Positions 8,914-17,983 of a stretch of DNA of 64,000 nucleotides are shown here, one piece after another. Made by a program: the position numbers and the translations under genes. Origin of the DNA: Bog-473 sp963753115 (GTDB lineage Bacteria > Actinomycetota > Acidimicrobiia > Acidimicrobiales > RAAP-2). The stretch's first letter is position 1. Each line of letters begins with the position of its first letter. The notes below the pieces were generated by a model. The model did not search any database. It saw nothing but the letters and a program-made list of their open reading frames with translations, and had not been told where the DNA came from. The DNA lies in assembly GCA_963753115.1 (NCBI GenBank), contig CAVWBB010000007.1, positions 124,001-188,000 on the forward strand, read 5' to 3'.

Positions 8914-10154
8914 CCCGCTCCGTCGCGTTCGACGTTGGCTTGGCCGGTTCGCCGCCGTCCGGCCAGTTCGGCCAGCACCTCGTCGGTGTGCTCGCCCAGC
9001 AGCGGGGCCGGCGGGGCCAGCCCGACCGGGAGGTCCGAGAAGCTCACCGGGCCGTTGATCGACCGCCGCGTCGTCCCGTCGCCCTCGTTGCGCAGTTCGA
9101 GGAACCCGTCGTTGGCGGCGAGTTGGGGATCCTCCAGCACGTCCGCCGGTCCCTGGGCCGGCGCCCACCAGACACCCGCGGCGTCGAAGCGCTCGGCCCA
9201 CTCGGCCAGGGTGCGCTCCGCCACGATGTCGTCGAGGACGGCGATGACCTCGGCCCGGTTCTTGCGCAGCGCACGGGCGTCGACGAAGCGGGGGTCGTCG
9301 AGCAGGTCCGGCCGGTCGAGCGCGCGGCACACGCTGTCGATGTGGCGATCGGCTTCAAGGCCGGTGAAGAAGAACCAGCGCTGGTCCTTGGTCCGGTACG
9401 AATTCATCAGCGGCGTCTGGTTGTTGTGCCGCGCCTCCGACTTGGCCACCTTGCCGACGGTCTCCTGCAGGCTGAGGTCCCACCCGAGCACGTAGGTCCC
9501 GGTCCGCAGCAGCGACACCTCGACCACACGCCCGCGTCCCGTCTGGCGTTGCTCGAGCACCGCGGCCAGGAGGCCGGCCAGTGCGGCCAGCCCGCTGATG
9601 TGATCGCCGATACCGCCGCGCGCGTTGAGCGGCACGCCCTCGCTGTTGGCCAGCTGGACGGAGAGGCCGGAGCGGGCCCAGAAGGCGCCGATGTCGTACG
9701 CCGGCCGGTTGCGGTCCTCGCCACGCAGGCCGTACCCGCTGACGCTGCAGTAGACGAGCCGCCGATGGCGGGCCACCGTGGCCGCCGGCTCGAGGCCGAG
9801 GCCGTCGAGCGCGTCGGGGCGCAGGTTGGTGAGGAAGACGTCGGCCGTGGACAGCAACTCCTCCAGCCGCTCCCGGGCCTCGGGGTCGCGCAGGTCGAGG
9901 ACGACACTGCGTTTTCCGCGGTTGTCCTGCGCGAAGGCCGGGTTCGGGAAGTCCTTGCCGATGCCCAGCGATCCGAAGGCGCTGCGCATCGGATCGCCGT
10001 TGGGCGGTTCCACCTTGATGACGTCGGCGCCCCAGTCGGCCAGCAGCGCGCCGGCCGAGGGCGCGGCGACCCACACGCCCATCTCGACGACGCGCAGGCC
10101 GGCCAGGGCGGCCAGCCCCGGCGTTCCGGCCGATGCAGTCGGTTCCGTCGTCAT
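8904..10154 (-). CDS. CaiB/BaiF family CoA-transferase
   Basis: 416-aa class III CoA-transferase. N-terminal LAGLRVVEMGVWVAAPSAGA and GADVIKVEPPNGDPMR, then GKRSVVLDLRDPEARE, CSVSGYGLRGEDRNRPAYD (region of the acyl-accepting aspartate), GGIGDHISGLAALAGLLAA and C-terminal PLLGEHTDEVLAELA. The length is complete for the family. Its ATG overlaps the stop of the FadD3-like ligase (ATGA), so the two are made together. It may move CoA from the ligase product to a second acid, or racemise it as alpha-methylacyl-CoA racemases of this family do. Confidence 0.92.
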   Translation of the reverse strand: MTTEPTASAGTPGLAALAGLRVVEMGVWVAAPSAGALLADWGADVIKVEPPNGDPMRSAFGSLGIGKDFPNPAFAQDNRGKRSVVLDLRDPEARERLEELLSTADVFLTNLRPDALDGLGLEPAATVARHRRLVYCSVSGYGLRGEDRNRPAYDIGAFWARSGLSVQLANSEGVPLNARGGIGDHISGLAALAGLLAAVLEQRQTGRGRVVEVSLLRTGTYVLGWDLSLQETVGKVAKSEARHNNQTPLMNSYRTKDQRWFFFTGLEADRHIDSVCRALDRPDLLDDPRFVDARALRKNRAEVIAVLDDIVAERTLAEWAERFDAAGVWWAPAQGPADVLEDPQLAANDGFLELRNEGDGTTRRSINGPVSFSDLPVGLAPPAPLLGEHTDEVLAELAGRRRTGQANVERDGAGQS

Positions 10155-11767
10155 CGGGCGTCACCTCCGCTGCGCCCGGAGGCTTGTTCCCGGAGCGTCT
10201 CCTTCATCACCTTCCCGGTCGCGTTCAGCGGCAGGTCGTCGACGATCTCGACGACGCGGGGCACCTTGTAATTGGCCATCTCGTTGCGGCTCCATCCGAT
10301 GATGTCCTCCCCGGTGACGTCCCCCGAGACCACCACGAACGCCATCCCCACCTCGCCGAGGCGCTGGTCGGGAATGCCGATCACCGCGGCCTGCCGTACT
10401 GCGGGGTGCCGCAAGAGTGCGTTCTCGATCTCGGCCGGGTAGGCGTTGAAACCTCCGACGATGAACATGTCCTTCACCCGGCCGACGATGCGCAGGCGGC
10501 CGGCCTCGTCCAGCACCCCGAGGTCCCCGGTGCGGAGCCAGCCCTCGGCACTGAGGACCTTGGCCGTCTCGGCAGGGTCGTCCAGGTAGCCGGCCATGAT
10601 GCTGCCGCCGCGGAGCAGCACCTCGCCCGCCTCCCCCGCCTCGACGTCGTGGCCGCCCTCGCCGACGATGCGCACCTCGAAGCCCGGGCGCGGCCGGCCC
10701 ACCGTGGTGGCGATCGCCTCTGCATCGTCGTCCGCCGAGGTCGCGCAGGCGGTACCGCCCTCCGTGAGGCCGTAGCCGGTGACGATCTCGGAGAAAGGCA
10801 GCTCGTCGTGCACCCGGCGAATGAGCTCGACGGGGATGTCGGCGGCGCCCGTGACGGCCACGCGCAGCGTGGAGAGGTCGTGCTGGGTGCGATCGGGGTG
10901 GTCGAGGATCGACTGGTAGAGCGTCGGCGGCCCGGGCAACACGGTGACCCGCTCGGCGGCCACGCGGGCCAGCACGCGGTCGACGTCGAAGACCGGCTCG
11001 GGCAGCATGGTGGCGCCACTGGCCACACTGGCGAGGATGCCGGCCTTGAGCCCGAACATGTGGAAGTACGGGTTCACCTGGAGGTAGACGTCGCCGGCGC
11101 TGAGCCCGGTCATGGCCACCCAGTCCGTGGCCACCGTCAGCGTGCGTCCGTGCGTCATGACGACGCCCTTCGGGACCCCGGTCGTGCCCGAGGTGAACAG
11201 GATGTCCGACGGGTCGTCGGGCCCGAGGGCCGCACTGCGGCGCCGGACCTCGGCGAGGGACGCCGGCGTCGCCGTGCCGACGAAGTCATCCCACGTCACG
11301 GCCCGGCCGCTGGCCGGGCCCCGGGCGATGACCATGGTCTGGAGCGCGGGGAGGTCGACGCCGGCGCCGTCGAGCATCGCCACGTAGTCGGTGCCGAGGA
11401 AGTCCGTCACCGTGACGAGCACGCGCGCCCCGCTGCGGGAGAGGATGACCGCTGCCTCCGTGCCCTTGAACCGCGTGTTCACCGGGACGAGCACCGCACC
11501 GGCCGCGAACAGGCCGAGCGCGGCGATGATCCACTCCGTGCAGTTGCCACACCAGATCGCCACGCGATCCCCCGGCTCCACGCCCGCTTCGACCAAGGCG
11601 GCGCCGAAGGCCTGGGCAGCACGGGCCAGCGCCGCATAGGAGAGGCCGGCTGCCCCGCCTTCCCCGTCCACCCCGTCCACCCCGTCCCGGACGGCCACCC
11701 GGTCGGCGAACCGCGCCGCCGCGCTGTCGAGCATGGCCGGAATGGAGGGCCAGGCCGGTGTCGTCAC
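10151..11767 (-). CDS. fadD3-like: FadD3-like acyl-CoA ligase
   Basis: 538-aa ANL-superfamily ligase. P-loop DILFTSGTTGVPKGVVMTHG, then YLQVNPYFHMFGLKAGILAS, VTVLPGPPTLYQSILDHPD, LSTLRVAVTGAADIPVELI, VTGYGLTEGG, GWLRTGDLGVLDEAGRL, DMFIVGGFNAYPAEIE, PDQRLGEVGMAFVV and LPLNATGKVMKETLR. Several of these match, from memory, the mycobacterial FadD3 family, which activates the HIP intermediate of steroid C/D-ring degradation. I infer a similar bicyclic or cyclic acid substrate but cannot prove it. GTG at 11767 was chosen because AAAGGG lies 6 nt upstream. A short in-frame 9-bp repeat near the N-terminus adds DGVDGVDGEGG. Confidence 0.88.
   Translation of the reverse strand: MTTPAWPSIPAMLDSAAARFADRVAVRDGVDGVDGEGGAAGLSYAALARAAQAFGAALVEAGVEPGDRVAIWCGNCTEWIIAALGLFAAGAVLVPVNTRFKGTEAAVILSRSGARVLVTVTDFLGTDYVAMLDGAGVDLPALQTMVIARGPASGRAVTWDDFVGTATPASLAEVRRRSAALGPDDPSDILFTSGTTGVPKGVVMTHGRTLTVATDWVAMTGLSAGDVYLQVNPYFHMFGLKAGILASVASGATMLPEPVFDVDRVLARVAAERVTVLPGPPTLYQSILDHPDRTQHDLSTLRVAVTGAADIPVELIRRVHDELPFSEIVTGYGLTEGGTACATSADDDAEAIATTVGRPRPGFEVRIVGEGGHDVEAGEAGEVLLRGGSIMAGYLDDPAETAKVLSAEGWLRTGDLGVLDEAGRLRIVGRVKDMFIVGGFNAYPAEIENALLRHPAVRQAAVIGIPDQRLGEVGMAFVVVSGDVTGEDIIGWSRNEMANYKVPRVVEIVDDLPLNATGKVMKETLREQASGRSGGDAR
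11662..11688. repeat. 9-bp tandem repeat (x3) inside the FadD3-like gene
   Basis: CCCCGTCCA, CCCCGTCCA, CCCCGTCCC in direct succession. On the coding strand this gives the repeated residues Asp-Gly-Val near residue 30, in a surface segment before the first conserved motif. A multiple of three, so the frame is kept. Looks like replication slippage. Confidence 0.75.
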
Positions 11768-11877
11768 GAGCGGCCCTTTGAGAATGGTCCTCTTTCCATA
11801 CAATAATGTTACTTTCGACGGCGGACCTCACAAGATGGTGGAGCTTGCCCACCCCGCCGGAGTCGCACGGAGATGAC
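11768..11877. promoter_or_regulatory. Divergent promoter region, FadD3-like ligase / P450
   Basis: About 110 nt between two divergent genes, with a locally AT-rich patch CATACAATAATGTTAC around 11797-11812. The patch contains an imperfect inverted repeat (ACAATAATGT) and TACAAT/TAATGT hexamers suitable as -10 elements. No known operator consensus was recognised. Confidence 0.35.
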
Positions 11878-13077
11878 ATGACCGCAACAGCGCCCGCGCC
11901 GTACTACGACCCCTACGACTTCGACATCGATGCCGACCCCTACCCGGTCTGGAAGCGGCTGCGCGATGAGGCGCCGCTCTATTACAACGAGAAGTACGAG
12001 TTCTTCGCCATCAGCCGCTACGAGGACGTCGAGCGCGCCCTCGTGGAGTGGCAGACCTACAGCTCGGCCAAGGGATCGGTACTCGAGATCATCAAGGCGG
12101 AGATCCAGATGCCGCCCGGCATGTTCATCTTCGAGGACCCGCCCGACCACGACCTGCACCGCGGGATCATGAGCCGCGTCTTCACGCCGCGGCGGATGGC
12201 CGCCATAGAGCCGCAGGTCCGCGCCTATGCGGCGCGCACGCTCGACCCGCTCGTCGGGAACGGCGGCTTCGACTTCATCGCCGACCTCGGAGCCGAGATC
12301 CCGATGCGCACCATCGGCATGCTTCTCGGCATCCCCGAGGAGGACCAGCAGGCGATCCGCGACCACATCGACGAAGGCCTGCGCCTGGACGAGGGCGTGA
12401 TGCCCGACGTCGACGTCAACGCGCAGGGGCAGACCGACTCGGACTACGGCGCCTACATCGACTGGCGCGCCGAGCATCCCTCCGACGACCTCATGACCGA
12501 GCTCCTCACGGCGGAATTCACCGACGAGACGGGGACGGTGCGCACGCTGACCCGCGACGAGATCCTCGGCTACATCGGATTGCTCTCAGGGGCCGGCAAC
12601 GAGACCACGACTCGCTTGATCGGCTGGGCGGCCAAGCTCCTCGCCGAGCACCCGGAGCAGCGCGCGGATTTGGTGAAGGACCCCTCGCTCATCCCGGCCG
12701 CCATTGAGGAATGCCTCCGCTTCGAGCCGCCCTCCCCCGTGCAGGCGCGCTGGGTGACGACCGACGTCGTCCACCACGGCCAGACCGTCCCGGCCGGGAG
12801 CATCATGGTGGTCCTCAACGCCTCGGCCAACCGCGACGAGCGCCAGTTCTCCGACCCCGACCGCTTCGACATCCACCGCAAGGCCCAGCGCCACCTCAGT
12901 TTCGGCTACGGCCTGCACTTCTGCCTGGGCGCACACCTGGCCCGTCTCGAGGCGCGCGTCGCACTCGAAGAAGTGCTCAAGCGCTTCCCCGAGTGGGAGA
13001 TCGACACGGGCAACGCCGTGCAGGCCCGGACCTCGACCGTGCGCGGCTGGGAGAAGCTCCCGGTGCACACCCGGTGA
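11878..13077 (+). CDS. Cytochrome P450
   Basis: 399-aa soluble bacterial P450. Seen: I-helix oxygen-activating LSGAGNETTTRLIGW, K-helix EECLRFE (ExxR), and heme loop LSFGYGLHFCLGAHLARLE with the thiolate ligand at Cys349. The ATG at 11878 follows GGAGATGAC. It needs an external ferredoxin and reductase; none lies nearby. Genes for a crotonase, a DapB-like dehydrogenase, an FMN reductase and a CMD-family protein follow on the same strand with small gaps or overlaps, suggesting one operon that hydroxylates then degrades a CoA-linked substrate. Confidence 0.95.
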   Translation: MTATAPAPYYDPYDFDIDADPYPVWKRLRDEAPLYYNEKYEFFAISRYEDVERALVEWQTYSSAKGSVLEIIKAEIQMPPGMFIFEDPPDHDLHRGIMSRVFTPRRMAAIEPQVRAYAARTLDPLVGNGGFDFIADLGAEIPMRTIGMLLGIPEEDQQAIRDHIDEGLRLDEGVMPDVDVNAQGQTDSDYGAYIDWRAEHPSDDLMTELLTAEFTDETGTVRTLTRDEILGYIGLLSGAGNETTTRLIGWAAKLLAEHPEQRADLVKDPSLIPAAIEECLRFEPPSPVQARWVTTDVVHHGQTVPAGSIMVVLNASANRDERQFSDPDRFDIHRKAQRHLSFGYGLHFCLGAHLARLEARVALEEVLKRFPEWEIDTGNAVQARTSTVRGWEKLPVHTR

Positions 13078-13110
13078 AGTCGACACGACCGGCGTCCGGG
13101 ACACGTCCGC

Positions 13111-13863
13111 ATGGCTGACCCGGTCCAGACCTCCCGGGAGGGCACGGTCCTCGTCATCACCCTGAACCGGCCCGAGGTCCGGAACGCCATCGACTCCGCC
13201 CTGTCACTCGGCGTCCTCGCCGCGCTGGCCGAGTTGGACGGCGACGACGACCTGCGCGTCGGCGTCCTCACCGGTGCCGGCGGCACGTTCTGCGCCGGCA
13301 TGGACCTCAAGGCCTTCGCCCGTGACGGCCTTCCCGAGCGCGTCGACGACATCTTCCGCCTGGGCTGCCGCAAGCCTCTTATTGCGGCCATTGAGGGCGC
13401 CGCCGTCGGTGGCGGGCTGGAGCTCGCACTCATCGCCGACCTGCTGGTGGCCTCCAGTGAGGCGCGTTTCGGCTCGCCGGAGGTGACGTTCGGGCTCTTC
13501 CCCGGCGGCGGCGCGCTGCTGCGGTTGCCGCGCTCCCTGCCGCAGGGGGTGGTCACCGAGATGGCGCTCACCGGGGAACCGCTGTCCGCCCAGCTCGCGC
13601 TCCAGCACGGTCTCATCGTCCGGATGTGCGAGCCGGGTCAGACGCTCGACGCCGCGCGCGAACTGGCGGGCCGCATCGCCCGCAACGCACCACTCGGGCT
13701 CGAAGCGGTCAAACGCTTGATGCAGCTTGCCCCCGGCGGATCGGAAGAGGACCTGTGGCCCCTGCAGCGCGAGCTGGTGGACGCCGTCTTCCACTCCGAC
13801 GACGCGCAGGAGGGCGCCCGCGCCTTCGCCGAGAAGCGTCCGCCCCGATGGACGGGACGGTGA
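13111..13863 (+). CDS. Enoyl-CoA hydratase
   Basis: 250-aa crotonase that keeps both acid residues of true hydratases: the first Glu in AAVGGGLELALIADL and the second in ARFGSPEVTFGLFPGGGALL. Also seen are LVITLNRPEVRNAID, the GAGGTFCAGMDLKAF oxyanion loop and the C-terminal APLGLEAVKRLMQ and FAEKRPPRWTGR typical of EchA proteins. Adds water across the 2,3-double bond of an enoyl-CoA. Lies 33 nt after the P450 and 55 nt before the next gene, in the same direction. Confidence 0.92.
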   Translation: MADPVQTSREGTVLVITLNRPEVRNAIDSALSLGVLAALAELDGDDDLRVGVLTGAGGTFCAGMDLKAFARDGLPERVDDIFRLGCRKPLIAAIEGAAVGGGLELALIADLLVASSEARFGSPEVTFGLFPGGGALLRLPRSLPQGVVTEMALTGEPLSAQLALQHGLIVRMCEPGQTLDAARELAGRIARNAPLGLEAVKRLMQLAPGGSEEDLWPLQRELVDAVFHSDDAQEGARAFAEKRPPRWTGR

Positions 13864-13918
13864 CCGTTTCGGGAGGTCGGGCCAACCCGCACCCGGACGC
13901 AGGAGGAAGGCGACCAGC

Positions 13919-14959
13919 ATGAACGGCAACCGGTATCGAGTGGTCCAATGGGCGACGGGGAACATCGGCTCGCACTCGTTGCGGGCAGTCGTGCAGCACC
14001 CGCACCTCGACCTCGTCGGGCTCTACGTCTACTCGGAGGACAAGGCGGGACGCGATGCCGGTGAGCTGTGCGGCACAGGGCCGACCGGCGTGCTGGCGAC
14101 ACGGGAGATCGCGGACATCGTCGCCCTCCAACCGGACTGTGTCCTCTACATGGGGGACCGGGTGGACGTCGACGCGCTATGCCAGCTGCTCGGGGCCGGG
14201 ATCAACGTCGTCTCGACGCGGAGCGAGTTCCACAACCCCGCCCGGCTCGACCCCCAGACGCGGCAGCGGTTGGAAACGGCCTGCGCGCAAGGGAATGCCT
14301 CGCTCCACAGCACGGGCTCCAGTCCGGGCTTCATCACCGAGGCGCTCCCGCTCGTGCTGACCTCGCTGCAGCGCCGGCTGGACCACCTCCTCATTGAAGA
14401 GTTCGCCGACATGTCGTCGCGCAACTCGCCGGAGATGATCTTCGACCTCATGGGGTTCGGTCGCGATCCGGAGCGCTTCGACCCGAGCGGGGTGGAGGCG
14501 CATGGCGGCGCCTCCTTCGCGGGTTCGCTGGAGGTCCTGGCCGACGCCTTGTCACTCCCGCTCGACTCGGTGACCGCCAGCGGCCAGGTGGCGACGGCCC
14601 GACAGGACGTGGAGATCGCCGCCGGCACTGTGAAGGCCGGCACCATCGCGGCGCAGCGGATGCAGGTCCACGGGAACCGGGACGGCCGGCCGCTCCTCAC
14701 CTTCAGCGCCAACTGGTACCTCACGCCCGATGTCGAGCCGGCGTGGGATCTGCGCGAGACCGGGTGGCACGTCCTCGTCCAAGGCGACACCCCCCTGGAC
14801 GTCGACGTGCGCTTTCCGGTGCCACCCGACGAGTGGGCGTCGACGTCGCCCGGCCTGACGGCCCACCGCCCCGTGAACGCCATCCCCTACGTCTGCGCCG
14901 CGGAGCCGGGGATCCGGACGATCGTCGACCTGCCGCAGGTCATCGCTACATTGAGCTGA
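13919..14959 (+). CDS. DapB-like NAD(P)-dependent dehydrogenase (dihydrodipicolinate reductase N-terminal domain)
   Basis: 346-aa Rossmann-fold protein. The N-terminus RVVQWATGNIGSHSLRAV carries the GxxG nucleotide loop. It continues with LDLVGLYVYSEDKAGRDAGEL and TGVLATREIADIVALQPDC, as in the amine/2,4-diaminopentanoate dehydrogenase-like group related to DapB. AGGAGGAAGG 8 nt upstream fixes ATG 13919. The family is common in mycobacterial catabolic clusters but its substrates are mostly unknown; it is not the lysine-pathway DapB, which is shorter. Confidence 0.85.
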   Translation: MNGNRYRVVQWATGNIGSHSLRAVVQHPHLDLVGLYVYSEDKAGRDAGELCGTGPTGVLATREIADIVALQPDCVLYMGDRVDVDALCQLLGAGINVVSTRSEFHNPARLDPQTRQRLETACAQGNASLHSTGSSPGFITEALPLVLTSLQRRLDHLLIEEFADMSSRNSPEMIFDLMGFGRDPERFDPSGVEAHGGASFAGSLEVLADALSLPLDSVTASGQVATARQDVEIAAGTVKAGTIAAQRMQVHGNRDGRPLLTFSANWYLTPDVEPAWDLRETGWHVLVQGDTPLDVDVRFPVPPDEWASTSPGLTAHRPVNAIPYVCAAEPGIRTIVDLPQVIATLS

Positions 14960-14993
14960 TGGCACTCCCCCGCCTTCGCGGCCAGGCCCGCAG

Positions 14994-15515
14994 ATGAGCG
15001 CTGTCGGCCTCGTCGTCGGCAACCCGAAGGCGGGCTCCCGGACGCTCGAGCTCGGGGAGGCGGTCGCTGCCGCGGCAGCCGACGCAGCCGGGCTCGATGG
15101 AGCCGATCGGCTGACCATCGACCTCGCCCACCTGGGCCCGCAGTTGTTCGACTGGTCCTCGGCCTCCGTGAAAGAGGCGGTCGAAGGGATCCGCTCCTGC
15201 TCGCTCGTCGTGGTGGCGTCGCCCACCTACAAGGCGAGCTACACGGGCCTGCTCAAGTCCTTCCTGGACTGGTTCAGCACCACCGATCTTCTCGGTGTCA
15301 CCGTCGTCCCGGTCATGACCGGCGCCGGCGCGCACCACGCCCTTGCCGTCGAGGTCCACCTGCGACCCGTCCTCGTCGAACTCGGCGCGACGCTCCCCAC
15401 CCGGGGGCTCTACGTCACCGAGGGTGAGCTGGCCGCGGCCGACGACGTCATCGTCGAATGGTTGCTGGCGGCGGGGCCGCAGCTGCGCCAGGCCGTGAGC
15501 GCAACGCGCCCATGA
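14994..15515 (+). CDS. NAD(P)H-dependent FMN reductase family protein
   Basis: 173-aa flavodoxin-fold reductase. Seen: VGLVVGNPKAGSRT (phosphate loop), VVVASPTYKASYTGLLKSFLDW (flavin site), then VTVVPVMTGAGAHHALAVE and LYVTEGEL. It resembles SsuE/MsuE-type reductases that feed FMNH2 to luciferase-like monooxygenases, two of which are in this window (1.0-2.4 and 19.5-20.4 kb). The ATG follows the previous gene by 34 nt; its stop overlaps the next start (ATGA). Confidence 0.88.
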   Translation: MSAVGLVVGNPKAGSRTLELGEAVAAAAADAAGLDGADRLTIDLAHLGPQLFDWSSASVKEAVEGIRSCSLVVVASPTYKASYTGLLKSFLDWFSTTDLLGVTVVPVMTGAGAHHALAVEVHLRPVLVELGATLPTRGLYVTEGELAAADDVIVEWLLAAGPQLRQAVSATRP

Positions 15516-16151
15516 CGTCTCAGGACGAGCAAGGGATCCAACCACGGATGCGACCGCTCCCGTTCGACGAGTGGGACGAGACCACCCGCACAACGTTGCT
15601 CCAGTTCCTGCGCCGGCCCGAGCTCTACCTGTCGGGAGTCGCCGGACGCACCGCCGATGCCGATCGTCCTGGAGATGTTCGCCCGGCACCTCCCTCTCAG
15701 CGCGTCGTGGCTGCCCTTCACCGAGATGCTCGCCAGCGACGATGCTCTCCTGAGCCCCGCCCACCGCGAGCTGCTCATCCTCCGCGTCGCCTGGCGCACC
15801 CGCTCGGGCTACGAATGGAACCAGCACAGCCGCATGGGCGCCGACGCCGGCCTCACGACAGCGCAGATCGAAGCGCTGGCCGAGGGTGCGACGGCCACGG
15901 CGTGGACTCCGCTGGAGCGGACGATGGTCACCGCAGTCGACGAGATCGTCGACGACCACGTCGTCAGCGACGCCACATGGAGCGCCCTGGCGGCCCATTT
16001 CGAGGCCGCCGAGATCTTCGAGCTGCTGTTCCTCGTCGGGGGGTACCTCTGCCTGGCCGGCGTCCTGAACAGCATCGGGCTCCAGTCCGCCATGCGGCCG
16101 CGGCCGCCCGGCCGATCCGGTCCGGACGCTGACGACGGGGCTGCTTCGTAA
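15512..16151 (+). CDS. Carboxymuconolactone decarboxylase (CMD) family protein, frameshifted
   Basis: CMD/AhpD-fold protein of about 212 aa once the frame is restored. The N-terminal part reads MRPLPFDEWDETTRTTLLQF; the frame breaks near 15644, where removing one G gives GVADAPPMPIVLEMFARH. Then come SPAHRELLILRVAWRT and WNQHSRMGADAGLT, as in the gamma-carboxymuconolactone decarboxylase-like group lacking the CxxC pair. The length of 3n+1 fits one inserted base. Overlaps the FMN reductase stop (ATGA). Family members act as decarboxylases, isomerases or peroxidase-related proteins; the role here is unknown. Confidence 0.82.
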
Positions 16152-16186
16152 GCAGTGCGCCGGCGACGGCGCGCCGATACGCCGCC

Positions 16187-16210
16187 GAGCCGTTATGCCG
16201 GAAACGGCTC
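16187..16210. terminator. Hairpin between convergent genes
   Basis: GAGCCGTT and AACGGCTC form a perfect 8-bp stem with an 8-nt loop, lying over the stop codon of the minus-strand FAD monooxygenase and 36 nt after the plus-strand CMD gene. No T-run, so factor-independent termination is doubtful. Confidence 0.35.
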
Positions 16211-17461
16211 TTCGAGCAGGGACACGCCTCGCTGCAGGGCGGCCAGCGAAAACCCGGCGGTCCTCCGGTAGTCCTCGGTGACCCGGGCGATCTCCGCCGG
16301 CGTGATCACTTCGGCGATGTCGTCGAACCCGTCGGGCGCACGCTCCTCGACCAACAGCATGGGCAGCTCGGGACCGAGGCCACGGTTCGCCTGCACGATC
16401 GCCGCGGTTGCCGGCCGGCGGACCTCCTCGTAGCGCTCGAGTGCTGCGGCCGGGTCGTCGAGCGAGCGGCGGAGACACCCCGCGAGCACCCGGGCATCGA
16501 GGATCGCCTGGGACGCACCGTTCGAACCGATGGGGTACATCGGGTGGGCCGCATCGCCCAGGAGCGTGGTCCTGCCGAACGTCCAGCGCGGCAGCGGCTC
16601 CCGATCGATCATGGGGAACACGAAGGTCTCCGAGGCCGCGCCGATGATGGCCGGCACGTCGAGCCAGTCGAAGTCCCAGGACTTGAACTGCGGCAGGAAG
16701 TCGTCGAGCGTTCCCCTGCGGTTCCAGTCCTCCCGCGTCGCCAGGTCCGAGTCCGGTCGGCGGAGCTCCGCGATGAAGTTGAAGAGCTGCCTGCCATCGG
16801 GCAGATCCTCGATCGGATAGCCGACGAACTTCTGGTCGGGGTGCCCGGCCCACACCATGGTGCGGCCGTCGAGCACAGGTTCGATCTCTGCGACGCCGCG
16901 CCAGAGCAGCGAGCCGTTCCACAGGGGCGGACCCTCTTCGGGGTGGCGCTGGGCCCGGGCGACACTGTGGATCCCGTCCGCCGCGACGAGCACGTCCGCT
17001 TCGACCCGGCCGTTCTCGAACACGCCCACCGCGTGACCGTCCTCCTGCTCGACCCGCAGGAGCGACTGCCCGAGGTGCAGGGCCTCCGCACCCACGCGCT
17101 CGGTGAATGCCTGCAGGAGAATCTCCTGCAGGACGCCGCGATGCAGCGAAATCTGGGGCCAGGGGTATCCGGCGGCCAGGCCACGCTCCTCCCGCCAGAT
17201 CTCCTGGCCGCGCCTCGTGCAGTAGACGAGCTGGGCGGGGGCGACCGACCGGGCGCTGAGCTCGTCGAGGAGCCCCAGGGCATGGAGCTCGCGGACGGCG
17301 TGGGGCAGGAGGTTGATGCCGACCCCCAGGGGACGGACTTCCTTGACCGAGTCGAAGACCTCGACTCGCACCCCGATCTCGTGGAGGCTCAGTGCGGTGG
17401 TCAGGCCACCGATGCCCGCGCCGACGACCGCACAGCGCAGGCCCGCGTCACTCCGGCTCAC
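16193..17461 (-). CDS. FAD-dependent monooxygenase (salicylate hydroxylase/PhzS-like)
   Basis: 422-aa class A flavoprotein hydroxylase. N-terminal FAD fingerprint CAVVGAGIGGLTTALSL, middle VLVAADGIHSVAR (DG motif) and C-terminal TTLLGDAAHPMYPIGSNG (GD motif) are all intact. The group includes salicylate and 5-methylphenazine-1-carboxylate hydroxylases. Uses NAD(P)H and O2 to hydroxylate aromatic or heterocyclic acids. GTG at 17461 overlaps the stop of the DUF3237 gene (GTGA). Last gene of a four-gene minus-strand operon with a zinc dehydrogenase, a VOC protein and DUF3237. Confidence 0.92.
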   Translation of the reverse strand: MSRSDAGLRCAVVGAGIGGLTTALSLHEIGVRVEVFDSVKEVRPLGVGINLLPHAVRELHALGLLDELSARSVAPAQLVYCTRRGQEIWREERGLAAGYPWPQISLHRGVLQEILLQAFTERVGAEALHLGQSLLRVEQEDGHAVGVFENGRVEADVLVAADGIHSVARAQRHPEEGPPLWNGSLLWRGVAEIEPVLDGRTMVWAGHPDQKFVGYPIEDLPDGRQLFNFIAELRRPDSDLATREDWNRRGTLDDFLPQFKSWDFDWLDVPAIIGAASETFVFPMIDREPLPRWTFGRTTLLGDAAHPMYPIGSNGASQAILDARVLAGCLRRSLDDPAAALERYEEVRRPATAAIVQANRGLGPELPMLLVEERAPDGFDDIAEVITPAEIARVTEDYRRTAGFSLAALQRGVSLLEEPFPA

Positions 17462-17907
17462 AGGACCTCGTGCACGTCGATGCGCACGAGCGACTGGTCC
17501 CGCCTTCCCGTTGAGACGGCAACGAGGTGGTTGAGCCAGTCCAGACGTGGCGCCGGCGTCGCGAGCCGCACCAGTGTCCGGAAGTAGTACTCGTCGGGGT
17601 CCACCTGGTCGCCGCGGGCCAGGCGCGCCGTCACGTCGTCAGTCGCTCGACGCAACCCCTGCGACACGACCTCGATGGCCTCGTCCTCTTCCGTGAGGAG
17701 CGTGTAGTGCGCGTCGATGTCCAGTGTCCCGTCGAGTCGGACCGTCTGCCAGTCGACGCCACCTTGAAGGATGGATCCCGCGAGACCGTCTCGTCCTTCG
17801 AAGGTCCCGCCTGCGAACGGCACGAACCGACGTCCCCCGCCCAGATCGACGAGCGGCAGCACGTTGACGTGAATCGACATGAGCTCACGCAGTTCGATCG
17901 GCCGCAT
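17458..17907 (-). CDS. DUF3237 family protein
   Basis: 149-aa protein. Seen: IELRELMSIHVNVLP, GRRFVPFAGGTFEGRDGLAGSI, QTVRLDGTLDIDAHYTL and EYYFRTLVRLATPAPRLDWL, matching the DUF3237 beta-barrel family found beside catabolic oxygenase genes. No catalytic role is established. GAGGAGG is 11 nt upstream of the ATG. Overlaps the FAD monooxygenase by 4 nt, so the two are probably coupled. Confidence 0.82.
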   Translation of the reverse strand: MRPIELRELMSIHVNVLPLVDLGGGRRFVPFAGGTFEGRDGLAGSILQGGVDWQTVRLDGTLDIDAHYTLLTEEDEAIEVVSQGLRRATDDVTARLARGDQVDPDEYYFRTLVRLATPAPRLDWLNHLVAVSTGRRDQSLVRIDVHEVL

Positions 17908-17983
17908 GGGTCTCGACGCCTCCTCATCCCGTGGACCGGGCGATGGTAACAGCGGGCCTCACGCGACCGAAAAGGCGCGCACC

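Noticed and set aside
11768..11877. KstR or KstR2 operator before the FadD3-like ligase
   Set aside because: Neither the AAC..GTT nor the CAAG..CTTG type palindrome is present in the gap.
14946..16922. Very long minus-strand open frame opposite the FMN reductase and CMD genes
   Set aside because: Arg/Gly/Pro-rich shadow typical of GC-rich DNA; the plus-strand genes carry recognisable family motifs.
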